From contig NC_134138.1 of the NCBI RefSeq assembly GCF_033958435.1, forward strand, positions 188,019,298 to 188,083,297: DNA of 64,000 nucleotides. Direction: 5' to 3'. Below, one piece after another: positions 45,889 to 56,655 of the stretch (the first letter of the stretch is position 1; each line of letters starts with the position of its first letter). Source of the stretch: Carettochelys insculpta (taxonomy: Eukaryota > Chordata > Testudines > Carettochelyidae). The position numbers and the translations under genes were made by a program. The notes under the pieces are model-generated. The model was not told the DNA's origin. It saw nothing but the letters and a program-made list of their open reading frames with translations, and made no database searches.

Positions 45889-48160
45889 GAAGGGCGTATA
45901 CGGGGCAGTTCTGGACTGATGAGTTGACTGGTGATGTGAACTGGTAATGAGTGGTCACAAGAGGCTTTGTGGCACAGCAATTCAAACAGCATTTCTGGTC
46001 TGAAGTAGGAAGCAGGCCCGCTTCTTCACCCATAAAGCCCTGGCCCTGAATGGCTGGGGCACTGGTATGGGGATTTTCAGCCTTCAGTGCACTATATTTG
46101 GTGTGGATCCAGTAAAGAGGAAAGGATGAGGCAGTCATTCAGCCGTCCACTATAGACCAGACCCTTGGAGCAAGTGATAACAGAGGGACCATGATCAAGA
46201 TGAAAAGTATACTGCTGGAGGCTGTGAGCACTCACCTCCTGCTCCTAGGATGGTGACTCCCACTCCTGGGGTAGCTGACCCATGGAAGCGGTCTGCTGCC
46301 ACTGGTGCAAATTGGCAGTTAGAGTGACTCAAAGTCCACAGAGTGTCTTCCTAGCTGGGTTGGAGCAGGAGAAAGGCAGGCGAGCTTTTCTCTCCTCACT
46401 GTTCCCTAGCTGGTTGCTACTTTTGGAATCTTGATGATGCTCCAGTACCTTGTTTCAGGCCTTCCTTGATCCACAGCAAAGTTTAGTGGGCAGTGGTAGA
46501 AGCACACAGGGACAAGATCCTAGGACCTGATGTCCTCAAGCTGGACTTGAAAGGGCTAAAATAAAGCATATATTCCCTTCCTTATTCCTTGAATGGCTGC
46601 TGATCTCACAACAGACAGGCAAGTCTCTGCACAGCCCCAGAGTACAAGGAACAGAAAGATGGCTTAAGCTCATTGATGACCACTGCTCCCCACCCAAGTC
46701 TCTTTAAACAGCCTGTTGATTCTGCTGAAATTTGATACAAATTCCACTGGTTTATTTATTTTCAATTAGGTTTTAAATTGATTCACAAAATGATCATTCC
46801 AGTCCCACTTGGACAGTTCAGAATGACTACATATACTCTATTAGAAAACCTCTGCTCTGATGGCAGGGAAGGAAAATATATTTATACCCACACCAAAACT
46901 AAGATTTTCTGTTAGAAATTTAAACTTGATTCCAAGATGACAACTCATCTCCCTCTAAATCCAGAAATGTTTCTTCTAGAAAGCCTACCAAAATTGCAAA
47001 GAGTTCAGAATTATACACAAAATAAAAATATGACAAAAAGGAAAGCTTTCATCTCTCATAGAAGCAAGGGCTGTTTTTGTTGATACATATGGAAAAAATT
47101 AGACCCAATTATATGTTGTGCTTTGGCACTGGTGTTCCAACTTCACCACAGGCTTATTTTTTTCCACAGATATACCATTACAGCCAATTCCACTCTTGAA
47201 CATTTGAACTCAAACCTTGTAACACAGACATTTTTTGTTGTTAGATTACTTGTACCCTGGATGAAATGTTCTGTTACAGTTGTACTGTATTGAGAGGTTA
47301 CAAAAGGGTGATCTGTATGGTACTCAAAATAACATTCATGGGACCATAAACAAAGAAATACTTTTTGAATAGAGCATACCCTACTGTAACATAGAGCCTG
47401 GTCTCATAAGCTTGTTCTGTCATACATTTTTATGTATCTTGAGCCTGTGACCCAAAAAATACACTCAAACAGTATTGATGCTGAATGAATAAATGAAGAA
47501 CTGCTCACTACATTTTTTAATACAGTTGAGACATTTCTTTCCTCATATGATGAAGTTCACCTGAATAAGGCCAGTCTGGGTTTTGAGTTTTATAAAACAT
47601 CTGAAAAGGCAGCAACGTTGCTGAAAAATATGACATAGCAAGCCCTACAGACTGCAAATTCTGGCAACTGATAAAAGAGGAAAACCTTCCGCCTTTCTGC
47701 ACTTATGTCCTGTAGCAGTGAATAAGAATACTGATTTATTTCCCTGGGCCCACACATGGGCTAGACATCCTAGGCCTGAGTATAGCCACAGGATACTGAG
47801 CTAGGCTATCAGACACAAGTAGATAGGGCGCTCCTACAAATCTACTCTACTCAGCCAGAAGGTGTGCTGATATTTGATCCACAGGAATGGCATATCTCCA
47901 CTCTAGATAGGAAAAATGACAACCTTCTGATTAATTCCTTGTACGTACCCGGCCTATTTGAAGGTGTGGCCTCTATTCCCTGTTACTGAGCAAACCAAAT
48001 CCAATGGCTAAAGCTATACATTACAATTCTAATAACAAAAATATTAGAATTTATCCTGCAGACACAAATACAAAGTTCATATGACTCCGCACAGCCACTT
48101 GGGCAATGTGCATACAACACATATACTTCAAAGAGTCACACACGTTCCTTGCCCCAAAGA
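45889..48160. other. No recognised feature
   Basis: About 2.3 kb of mixed sequence without a recognisable gene or repeat. Confidence 0.5.
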
Positions 48161-48161
48161 T

Positions 48162-48680
48162 AGGGTGACCATCTGTCCTGTATTGGGTGGGATGGTCCCA
48201 TATTTGGGACACCAAAAAGGCATCCCGACTTATTTTTTTTAAAGGGACAAATTGTCCTGTATTTGCCCCCCCGCCTTCCACCAGCAGCTGTGCAGGCGCA
48301 GCTGCTGGTGAGATTCACTTCCCTGAGCCTCCAGGAAGCAGGGAAACCATAGGTGGCTGCTGCTCCCCAAGGCTCCTGGGGATTGTGAGGGACTGCTGCT
48401 TCCCCGGAGTTCTGGGGGATCGCCTGTGGCTGCTGCTTCAAGAGGGTTCCCAGGGATCACTGGCAGCTGCTGCTTCCCTGGGGCTCCGGGGGGATCACCA
48501 GCGGCCGTGGCTTCCCCGGGGTTCTGGGGGAGGGCCAGCAGCTGCTGCTTTCCCAGAGGTCCCAGGGAGCACTGGCAGCTGCTGTCTCCTTCCTGGCTCC
48601 CTGGGGCTTGGAGGAGCCACCTCTCCCACCGATATCTCCCTGCCCCATATTTGGGACAGGGAGATATGGTCGCCTTACCC
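48162..48680. mobile_element. TIR element with minisatellite core, about 520 bp
   Basis: The left end AGGGTGACCATCTGTCCTGT and the right end read in reverse complement, GGGTAAGGCGACCATATCTC, are diverged inverted repeats. 'ccatatttgggac' occurs near both ends. The bases 'aaaga' lie next to both ends (48156-48160 and 48681-48685), a possible short target repeat. The interior is GC-rich tandem repeat. I recall AGGGTGACCA-ended MITEs from reptile genomes but cannot name the superfamily. Confidence 0.62.
48356..48590 (+). repeat. About 37-bp minisatellite
   Basis: Six units start with 'ctgctgct' or a close variant and contain 'ccccgg.gttctgggggatc'-like text, each 36-39 bp. The open frames across it (up to 168 codons) are products of the repeat, not a gene. 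Confidence 0.8.
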
Positions 48681-49711
48681 AAAGAGTACATGATCTGAGA
48701 GGTAAGAGAAGGTATGGATCAATGGAGCAGGAGAAGAAGGATCTGGGGAATTATTTAGGAGAAGTTTTAGGAGGCATTCAAAGAGGAAAGAGAGAGATCA
48801 GCAGATAAGCAGCAAACTATTCCTGGTATGAGGCATCAGACAACAAAATTAAGTGGATGAGAGAGACTAGGAGAGAAGATGAGATGATTGGGAGGAACCT
48901 CAAGAGTGAGGATGGGTGAAAGAGAAAGCAAAAGCAGACATGTGGCTAGGACAAAATAATGCAGAAACTTAAAAGTGGAGGATAGAGAAACTAACTATGA
49001 TGTGGTAACAGACAGGAATGTAATTATGGGATTCAAGGAGGTGGGATGGGATGACACCACAGTGATAGGAGAGGAAAATTGCATCAGAAGCGTACGTAAG
49101 TGGGACATTTGTAAAGTTTGTGAATGGGGACATGTGAGAAGAAGGAGGGAAGAGAAGGTCAGAGTCAAGTTAATAAGAGAAGATGGTAGCAATACACATG
49201 CTCAGTACAGTTGAGTAAGATTAAGTCAGTAGTTGCCCAGACTCTCTCCAAATGAGAAGAAAAGTTTTACTAGATATTTTCCTCATTACCACACAGAACA
49301 CTAAAGCATAACTATTTTAAAACTTGGCTCTGGCCTGATCTTATTTTACTCATATATTATGGAACATATACGACTGGCCAGAGCTGCAAATTTCGGATCT
49401 GAATTGAAATATGCATTTTCCCAAATCTCAAGAGATCTGGGATTTGGTTGGACACACCTTGTGAGGGAATGAAATGCCTTTTCAGGAATGTCAGTAATAT
49501 CTGGCCAGCCAGCCAGCGAAACTGCCCTGGACCCTGCCCCACCTTGCTATCTAATATCTACATAACTGCCATATTCTATGAATAATTGGTTCTACCTGTC
49601 CTCAGTAAGGAACAAACATTATACACAGGGAATATGGAGCAGACAGACACTGTGAAAAACATATAAAAATGGTATGGGAGAAATATTCTAATGGAAGTAT
49701 GCATGACATCC
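48681..49711. other. No recognised feature; purine-rich
   Basis: 48700-49210 is strikingly purine-rich on the plus strand (gagag, aggaag runs). It may be part of an old non-coding repeat, but I cannot assign it. 49211-49711 holds nothing I recognise. Confidence 0.4.
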
Positions 49712-50191
49712 AGCCTACAGTTACACTACAGCGATGTGTCGACAGAAGTCACTTTCAGAAGGGATTTCCCGACAGAACTTCTGTCAACAGAGCGCAGCCA
49801 CACACAAAAGCAAATTGGAGGAGCATTCTGCTCTGTTGACAGAGTGGCCAGACTGTCCAGCTGCTCTCTCGACAAAACAGGCACTCAGAAGCACAGCAGA
49901 CAGGGCTGCCCATTGTCCTAGATTCCCAGTCTATTAAAAGAAGGCCCCCTTCAGCATCTACACAGCTTTTCTGTTGACAGAACCTGTTGAAAAAGGATGC
50001 TCTTCTTCATGTGGGAGAGGCAGAAGGTTGTCAGCAGAAGTGCTGACTTTTGTCACCGTCAGAAGAGAGTTCCCGATAAAATTTCAGTTGATGGAGTGCA
50101 GCCACACACAAAAGCCAATCGGAAGAGTGCTCTGCATTTCGTGTGTGGATGTTCCACCATTTTTGTGGAACTCACTAGTGTATCCATAGCC
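49712..50191. mobile_element. Degenerate GTCGACAGA-type MITE, about 480 bp
   Basis: The left 'agcctacagttacactacag' and the reverse-complemented right 'ggctatggatacactagtg' are diverged TIRs. The interior has 'tgtcgacagaagtc', 'ctgttgacagagtggccaga' and a second weaker half repeating 'gcagccacacacaaaagc' at 49796 and 50099. This suggests a duplicated or nested structure. Confidence 0.6.
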
Positions 50192-50532
50192 CTGATGTAC
50201 TTGAGCTCTCCTAACTTCCTGAGGAGGTGTCAGGGGGGTTCTTCTTTTCCACATACATAGCAAAGGCTGCATTTCAACTAGAAAAAAAATAAACAATCAG
50301 CCCTGAAGAAAAAGACACACAAAATCACAGGGTAATGTTTACAGACTCAGACCAGTTTTGTAAACATTTCAAACCTACAAAATTTCTTTAAGAAATCTGC
50401 AAAGCCGGGAGCCTTTCAAAGTTCACTCAGTTGTTTTGTTTACTAAGCTTTACAACACATGTATCAAATAAATATTTGCAAAATGAGATGTGAATAGGGT
50501 GACTCCCTCTGTTTTCAATCTTACAAGATACA
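50192..50532. other. No recognised feature
   Basis: AT-rich spacer. Confidence 0.5.
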
Positions 50533-51060
50533 GGGTCTGGTAACACTAGAGATCTTACAGCAATGCCACTGCACCAGTGTTGCTGTAAACTCTACAGTAT
50601 AGTTTCTCTAAGCTGACAGGAGAGACCTCTCCCATTGACTTAATTAATCCATCCACAGTGAGCATTGATAGCTAGGTCAGCAGAAGAAGCTCTTGCACTA
50701 ATATGGTGCTGTCCATACTGATGCATAGGGTGATGTAACTTACATTGCTCACAGAATCACAGGGCTGGAAGGGACCTCTGGAGGTCATCTAGTCCAGCCC
50801 CCTGCTCCAAGCAGGATCAACCCCCACTAAGTCATCCGAGCCAAGACCTTGTCCAGCTGGGACTTAAACACCTCAAGGGATGGAGAATCCACCACCTCTC
50901 TAGGCAACGCATTCAATGCTTCACCATCCGCCTGGTGAAGTAGTTTTTCCTAATATCTAACCTACACCTTTACCTCTTCAACTTCAGATCAGGGAATGGC
51001 TTATTCACACCACTGAATGATACAGGCTAAATTGACATATATGGCAGCGTAGCTATAGCC
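50533..51060. mobile_element. MITE split by a CR1 fragment
   Basis: The left half ('ggtctggtaacactagag', 'gagacctctcccattgactt', 'gtgatgtaacttacattgc') ends at about 50751. The right half resumes at about 50991 ('ggcttattcacaccactg', 'cagcgtagctatagcc'). Joined, they make a known type of reptile MITE with a GGCTATxxCTAC-like end. A CR1 3' end lies between. Confidence 0.6.
50752..50990 (-). repeat. CR1 3' end fragment
   Basis: 'agaatcacagggctggaagg', 'ggaggtcatctagtccagcc' and 'agtagtttttcctaatatct' form the antisense CR1 3' end. It is truncated after about 240 bp and inserted in the MITE. Confidence 0.88.
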
Positions 51061-51140
51061 ACAGCAGCTAGAAAACACCTGCTCAGGTGAAACTACGTGC
51101 AACTCATGCAAGCACAGTTACTTTCCTTTGAAAACTAATG

Positions 51141-51409
51141 GGCCGTGTCTACACTAGCAAATCAGGCCCTCTTCAGAAAGAGCAAGCGGAGCATTCACAC
51201 ACAAAATGCGCTCAAAAGGGTGATCCTCATGGTGCAGGATTTTTCGACCCCTGGCCTGTTCTTTCGAAAGAGCCGGGGCTGTATGGATGCTGTCTTTCAA
51301 AAGAGAAGATTGCTCTTCTCAGCTGCTTTTTTCTGTGTGGATGTGCTCTTTCAAAAGACTGTCTTCTGGAAGATCATCTTTCAAAAGATCACTGTAGTGC
51401 AGACACGCC
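51141..51409. mobile_element. 269-bp Harbinger-type MITE (TTTCGAAAG type)
   Basis: The ends GGCCGTGTCTACACTAGC and, in reverse complement, GGCGTGTCTGCACTACAG are flanked by a direct ATG duplication (51138-51140 and 51410-51412). The interior repeats 'ctttcgaaagag' and 'ctttcaaaag'. Confidence 0.85.
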
Positions 51410-51412
51410 ATG

Positions 51413-52665
51413 GTGACCTGAACTGTCGACGTAAATTGTAACACAGGGTATGAATTCAAATTGCGTACATCACACCTATTTCAGCATCCTGAAGAGACCA
51501 AACATGCTTCTGTGAATACAGAGTTCCGTCCTTTCCAGTCTGTCAGAAGAAAATATTGTTGCTATCTATGATCTTGACAGTATGAATAAGATGTTATGTT
51601 ATTCAGTCTGCTACAAACTTTTCATTTTATGCAAATTAGGCTAAAAATTATGAAGCAACACAGCATTCACTTTTAGAGTAATAATCCTATCAGGCTGACA
51701 CCATATTCAAACCTCATTTGTAAATAAATAGGTCCTCATAAACTGATACAGATATGAATCAGCAATTTCACTCTGTGGAAGAGTTGAGCATTTATATTTA
51801 AAAAAAAAACTACACAGTGAGTAAGACAACTGAATTTTGAACAAGAGACAAATAACCAGAACTATAGCAATGGACTCTCACAACAAAGCTGCAATGCCAC
51901 AGAATTTGTTATCCTAAATAAACAAAAAGAAAAATATCAAAATTCCAGAAGAACCGCATGAAAAACAAACAATTTTCACAATGTGAAACTCATTAGGAAA
52001 ACAAAATCTGATAATGGGTGAGTGCACTCAAACGGCTTCATCAGTAATTGCCAATTTTATACTTTGTACCAAAACATACAATTTTTTTCATTATAAAAAA
52101 GAAAGAAGTACACAGTTACATGTAAATGTACACTTTTCCATTATTCAGAAATAGTATGGTACAGTAATAATTTTAAGAACATTAATAATTCATTTATCCT
52201 TATAGTTAAATTAGTATGATTTAATATGGGTAGCATTTTTATAAATATACATCACTGACTGCTTATTTAGCAGTATTTAAAATCTTTAATCTCATTTTAA
52301 ACTTAGTGGTCTGGAAAGCCTCTCAAGATAGTTAACCATCATTCATGACAAACTGAGAAACTCAGATCACTAATGTTCTGATTATAGTTAAGTACATACC
52401 TAACTTAAAGCATGTGTTCAGTTCCAATCACTTCAGTTGTGTCTGAACTTAGGCATGTTCTGCATTACCTTGCTGAACTGTGCCCTAAAACTGGAGGAAA
52501 TAACTAGCTACAACTCCAACTGTACTGGAATATTTTTTTAAATGCGAATTCAGTGGAATACTCTCAATACAGAAAGAAAGTTCTCATAGGAAAGGTTGGA
52601 GTTTAAGGCTCGCAGACTGTAAAATTTTTTCTCTAGAATTAAATACAATGATCCTCTACTCTGTA
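51413..52665. other. No recognised feature
   Basis: 1.25 kb of AT-rich sequence, nothing recognised. Confidence 0.5.
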
Positions 52666-52678
52666 ATTTACATTTACA

Positions 52679-53071
52679 AAACAAAACAGCAAAAATGTAG
52701 CACTTTAAAGATTAATAAAATGATTTATTCTGTGATGAACTTTCATGGGACAGACCTACTTCATAGCTCAATAGCATTTCCAGTCCAGACTGACATCAAT
52801 AAGTACAGAGGTCCAAAAAAAACTGAAATACAAACTGACAAATCAAGGACATAGGACTGAGGAGGTGGGTGAGGGGTTGGGGACGTTAAGTGTATTGCCT
52901 GAGATAATTATAGATGTCAGTCTGTATTGAAAATGCTATTGACCAGATAAAGTGGGTCTGTCCCATGAAAGCTCATCACTGAATAAATCATTTTGTTAGT
53001 GTTTAAAGTGCTACATTTCTGCTGTTTTGTTTTGTTAAAATACAGACTAACATGGATACTTCTCTGTTACT
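52679..53071. mobile_element. 393-bp inverted tail dimer, family 3
   Basis: The antisense tail 'aatgtagcactttaaagatt' to 'gaactttcatgggacagacc' is mirrored by the sense tail 'gtctgtcccatgaaagctca' to 'taacatggatacttctctg'. 'cagtccagactgacatc' is likewise answered by 'gatgtcagtctgta'. A perfect 13-bp duplication, atttacatttaca (52666-52678 and 53072-53084), flanks it. Same family as the 24.9-kb dimer. Confidence 0.85.
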
Positions 53072-53337
53072 ATTTACATTTACATTAAGTCTCAGTGGCT
53101 ACATCTACACGTGAAGCCTACATCGAAGTAGCTTATTTCGATGAATAACGTCTACACGTCCTCCAGGGCTGGCAACGTCGACGTTCAACATCGACGTTGC
53201 GCAGCACCACATCGAAATAGGCGCTGTGAGGGAACGTCTACACGCCAAAGTAGCACACATCGAAATAGGGATGCCAGGCACAGCTGCAGACAGGGTCACA
53301 GGGCGGACTAGCGCTTCCGGGACAACAGCTAGCCGCT

Positions 53338-53348
53338 CCCTTAAAGGG
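53338..53348 (+). promoter_or_regulatory. CCCTTAAAGGG box before transposase
   Basis: A palindromic TATA-like box about 80 bp upstream of the ATG, kept in the 21.2-kb derivative and, in part, in element 1. Candidate core promoter by position and conservation. Confidence 0.38.
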
Positions 53349-53425
53349 CCCCTCCCAGACACACTCAGCCTGCACAGCACACGGTCTGAGGAGCCATAGG
53401 CACACAGACCCCGGGCGACGCAGGC

Positions 53426-54855
53426 ATGGACCCCCAGCAGCAGCAGCAGCAGCAGCCAGAGGTCCACCCAGCCCTCCCGGCAGGAGCAGGGCTCGCCCTG
53501 ATCCATGCCATGTGGGAGGCAGCTGAGCACCTCCTTGCTACACCAGAGGAGGAGCTGCCCCCAGGGCAGCAGGGCTCAAACCCCAACCCTGCAGCACCCC
53601 CCCCCCCAGCCTCACACGCCGCCACCTGTGGAGCTACCCCACCAGCACCGACTGGTGGGAGCGGCTGGTGCTTGGGGAGTGGGACGACGACTGCTGGCTC
53701 AGGAACTTCAGGATGAGCCGGCAGACATTTATGGAGCTGTGCCAGTGGCTCACCCCAGCACTCAGGCACCAGGACACTGCCATGCGGCGTGCCCTCCCTG
53801 TGGAGAAATGGGTCGGCATCGCTGTCTGGAAGCTGGCCACTCCAGACAGCTACCGATCCATGGGACACCAGTTTGGTGTCGGCAAGGCCACCGTCGGGGC
53901 TGTCCTCATGGAGGTAAGAGGACCCACGGGGGGAGGGCAGGGCAGGGCAGGGCAGGGGAGGGGAGGGGGGCCCAGGCAGAGGAGGGCAGGGCAGGGGAAG
54001 GCAGGGCAGGGCGGGGGAGGGGAGGGGAGGGCAGGGCAGGGCCACGCACACCCTGCTTACCCCTCATTGGTGCTCTCCCATGTGCTTTCCCTGCAGGTTG
54101 TGCATGCCATCAACGCCATGCTCCTGCACAGGCTCGTGAGGCTGGGGGACCCAGATGCCACCATCGCGGCCTTTGCCACACTGGGCTTCCCCAATTGCTT
54201 TGGGGCTCTGGATGGGACTCACATCCCCATCCGCGCCCCGCATCACAGTGGAGGACGCTACATCAATCGCAAGGGCTACCATTCTGTGGTCCTCCAGGCC
54301 TTGGTGGACAGCCGGGGCCATTTCCAGGACATTTATGTGGGCTGGCCTGGCAGCACCCACGACGTCCGGGTTTTCTGGAACTTGGGCCTGTGCCGCCGGC
54401 TGGAGGCGGGGACCTACATCCCCCAGTGGGAGATCCCTGTGGGGGACACCACCATGCCCCTCTGCATCATCGCAGATGCGGCGTACCCACTCCGGCCCTG
54501 GCTCATGCACCCGTACATGGGCCATCTCTCCGCCAGCCAGGAGCGCTTCAACCAGCGCCTGAACCACGCGCGCCAGGTGGTGGAGCGCTCATTTGGCCGC
54601 CTGAAAGGACACTGGAGATGTCTCCTTACCCACCTGGATGCGGGCCCCAACAACATCCCCCTGATTGTGGGTGCCTGCTGCGCCCTGCACAATTTGGTGG
54701 AGAGCAAGGGGGAGACCTTTTATCAGGGCTGGGCTGTGGAGGCCGGCAGGGCCGACCTGCAGTCACCCGCTGCCCCCAGTCGCCAGGTGGACCCCGAAGG
54801 GACCCGGGTCCAGGAGGCCCTGCGGGCCCACTTCGATGTTGAGGCTGCGGGGTGA
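53426..54855 (+). CDS. PIF/Harbinger DDE transposase, element 2 (catalytic core intact)
   Basis: The nuclease that would cut and join the element. The ATG at 53426 opens MDPQQQQQQQPEVHPA from a CAG run, then a linker (AEHLLATPEEELPPG). An 11-C run at 53597-53607 lies where the frame is lost. The core frame is closed upstream by a TGA at 53524, so it cannot be reached from this ATG without a frame change. The core is open from there to the TGA at 54853. It has GEWDDDCWLRNFRMS, a helix-turn-helix-like VEKWVGIAVWKLATPDSY and HQFGVGKATVGAVL, the first Asp in LDGTHIPI, GWPGSTHD, a second Asp in ADAAYPLRPW, and the Glu in RQVVERSFGRLKG exactly 35 residues after that Asp. It ends FDVEAAG. A GT-AG intron (53914-54096) divides the core after GAVLME. 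Catalytic residues all appear present, so this is the likeliest active protein in the window if the N-terminus is solved. Confidence 0.88.
53914..54096 (+). other. Predicted intron with GGGCAGG minisatellite
   Basis: Donor GAG|GTAAGAGG and acceptor CCCTGCAG|GTT match those of element 1. It is 183 nt, a multiple of three, and has no stop, so retention would add 61 Gly/Arg/Gln-rich residues without breaking the frame. The body is G-rich repeats of the type GGGCAGGGCAGG (about 53935-54044). Confidence 0.75.
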
Positions 54856-55086
54856 ACTCTGCCAGGCCCCCCACTGCCCACCCCTTCCTCCACAACACTC
54901 CCTGCCCCTATGCCCACACCACGGAGCACCCAACTGCCCCCCCCCCCCACATTTCCTGGACAAATGACAGCACGCATGTGTGGCTGAACTTAAACTGGTT
55001 TTTCTTTTAGAACTTTTTTTTTTAACTATAATTAAAACAAGAACAAACTATATACAAGACCTCTTCTAACAAAAGTATTCTGTACA

Positions 55087-55092
55087 AATAAA
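55087..55092 (+). promoter_or_regulatory. Polyadenylation signal AATAAA
   Basis: AATAAA about 230 nt after the transposase stop, followed by further A-rich sequence. A likely end of the transposase transcript. Confidence 0.45.
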
Positions 55093-55836
55093 AACAATAA
55101 TAAAAAAGATTGCATAGAATGGATATGTTCTTCAATAAAAAAAAATGGGTTATAAGGAAGGGGAGAACTATTTACATGGGGGGGACGGGGCAAAGGGGGG
55201 GCACAAATAAATGTCACAACAGTCTTATAAACTATATACAAGGGAGGGGCCACGCCCCTATAGTCTGGCACTGGGGGTGGGCGGCCGGGAGCCCCGCCTC
55301 GGCCGCAGCCCTGTCCGGGGCTGGCTGGGGGCCGGGCGGACCGGAAGATATGACCGGCGAGTCTCAGCTGGCCCCAGATGTCCCTCGGCGGTCTGGCCCT
55401 CGGTGGTGGGTGGCGGGGCGACAGCGGATGGAACGGCGACGTGCGGAGCAGCAGGTGGTGCGGCGGGTGGAGCAGGCAGGGCGGGCGCTGCGGCGGCTGG
55501 CGCGGCATGGGGGGGCCAGGTAGTCCACCAGACGGTTGAATGTCTCCATGTAGGCCCCCCATGCCTCTTGGCACCAGGCCAGCGCCCGCTCCTGCAGGTC
55601 CAGGCGGCGTTGGTCCACCCGCAGGCGCTGCTCCGTGACCTCCAGCTGCCGACGATGGATGGCCAGCAGCTGGGGGTCCATCGCCGTCAGGTGCTGTTGC
55701 GGGGTCTGCCGTCTAGCCCGCCGTGGGGCCGGTCGGTCCTCTGCCAAGGGGCTTGCCTGGAGCGATGGCCCCGGAGGGGATTCCGGGACCACTGATGCCT
55801 CGCTGGCGCTCTCTTCCGGTCCTTCCAATGGTGCAG

Positions 55837-56655
55837 CTGCGGTACACAGGAGGAGTGGGGGAAGAAGAATGGAGACAGGCATTAGTGTGGGCCCCGAGCC
55901 GTGACCCTTGTCCCCCCACCCCTGTGCTGCAGGTTCCCCATCCCCGTCCCCGGGAGATGCTACTGGGGTGGATGGGGTTCAGGGGTCCCCCTGCACTGCA
56001 CCCCGTCCCCTGGCGGGAGTGACTCTCACTTCACTCAGCAGGGTCTGACAGGAGAGGTTTCTTAGGCCACAGATGCCTGGTTTCTCTTGGGAGTGACCGC
56101 ACAGCAGTCAGAGACAGTCCTTCCAACCTGTCCTGGGGAGAAGACCCCAAGGGGTGCCCCTCTGGGGTGTGGCTTTCCCCCTCCTCAGGCTGGCTGCCTT
56201 CCAGCTCTCCCTTCCCCTAGCCTCTACCTGCGGCCCCCGCCCCGATTCAAAGCCAGCTCGGCTCCTCCCTCCACTTTGTTCAGGGCAGAGGTGTCACCTG
56301 CCAGCTGTAGCCCCAGGATCATCCTTTGCCCCTGGGAGCTATTCAGCTGGTTGCTCGTATCTAGCCTCAGTCTCCCTTTTGCACTCCCCCCACTCCATCA
56401 CATGCTGCTGCTGCGGGGTGTCCCACCCCCTCCTCCCGGGGGACCCTCGAGGTTCCGCTCCCCCCTGCCCCGGGGATGGGGCATGGCACTGTCGTGCAGG
56501 GTGGGGGCGGGGGCAGGGGCTGATGCACTGCTGTGAGGGACATGGCCCTGCTGTCCTTGGGGCCATGGCCATGTGGGCATGTGGGGGGCCCTGGGCACAC
56601 ATCTATTACCCCCGCCCCTCAACCCCGGGGGTGTACACCAGAGGGGGGTACATAC
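55837..56655 (-). other. Predicted GT-AG intron in SANT gene
   Basis: Donor ACAG|GTATGTA and acceptor ACCGCAG|CTGCACC are at the same codons as in element 1. It is 819 nt against 359 nt there; the excess is the insert at 55962-56401. Confidence 0.7.
55962..56401. other. About 440-bp insert of unknown origin
   Basis: Absent from the matching intron of element 1. ATGCT lies on both sides (55957-55961 and 56402-56406), which would fit a 5-bp target duplication. The text ('gggtctgacaggagaggttt', 'cttaggccacagatgcctgg') looks like part of an LTR or other repeat, but the ends are not TG...CA. No ORF of note. Origin unresolved. Confidence 0.5.

Noticed and set aside
48187..48693. 168-codon ORF
   Set aside because: It is translated minisatellite inside a TIR element, with open frames on both strands.
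54064..54567. 167-codon minus-strand ORF
   Set aside because: Antisense shadow of the element 2 transposase catalytic exon.
53505..54842. 445-codon plus-strand ORF, longest in the window
   Set aside because: It overlaps the Harbinger transposase in another frame. The conserved DDE motifs are in the frame starting near 53668, and this ORF is a by-product of GC-rich coding sequence.
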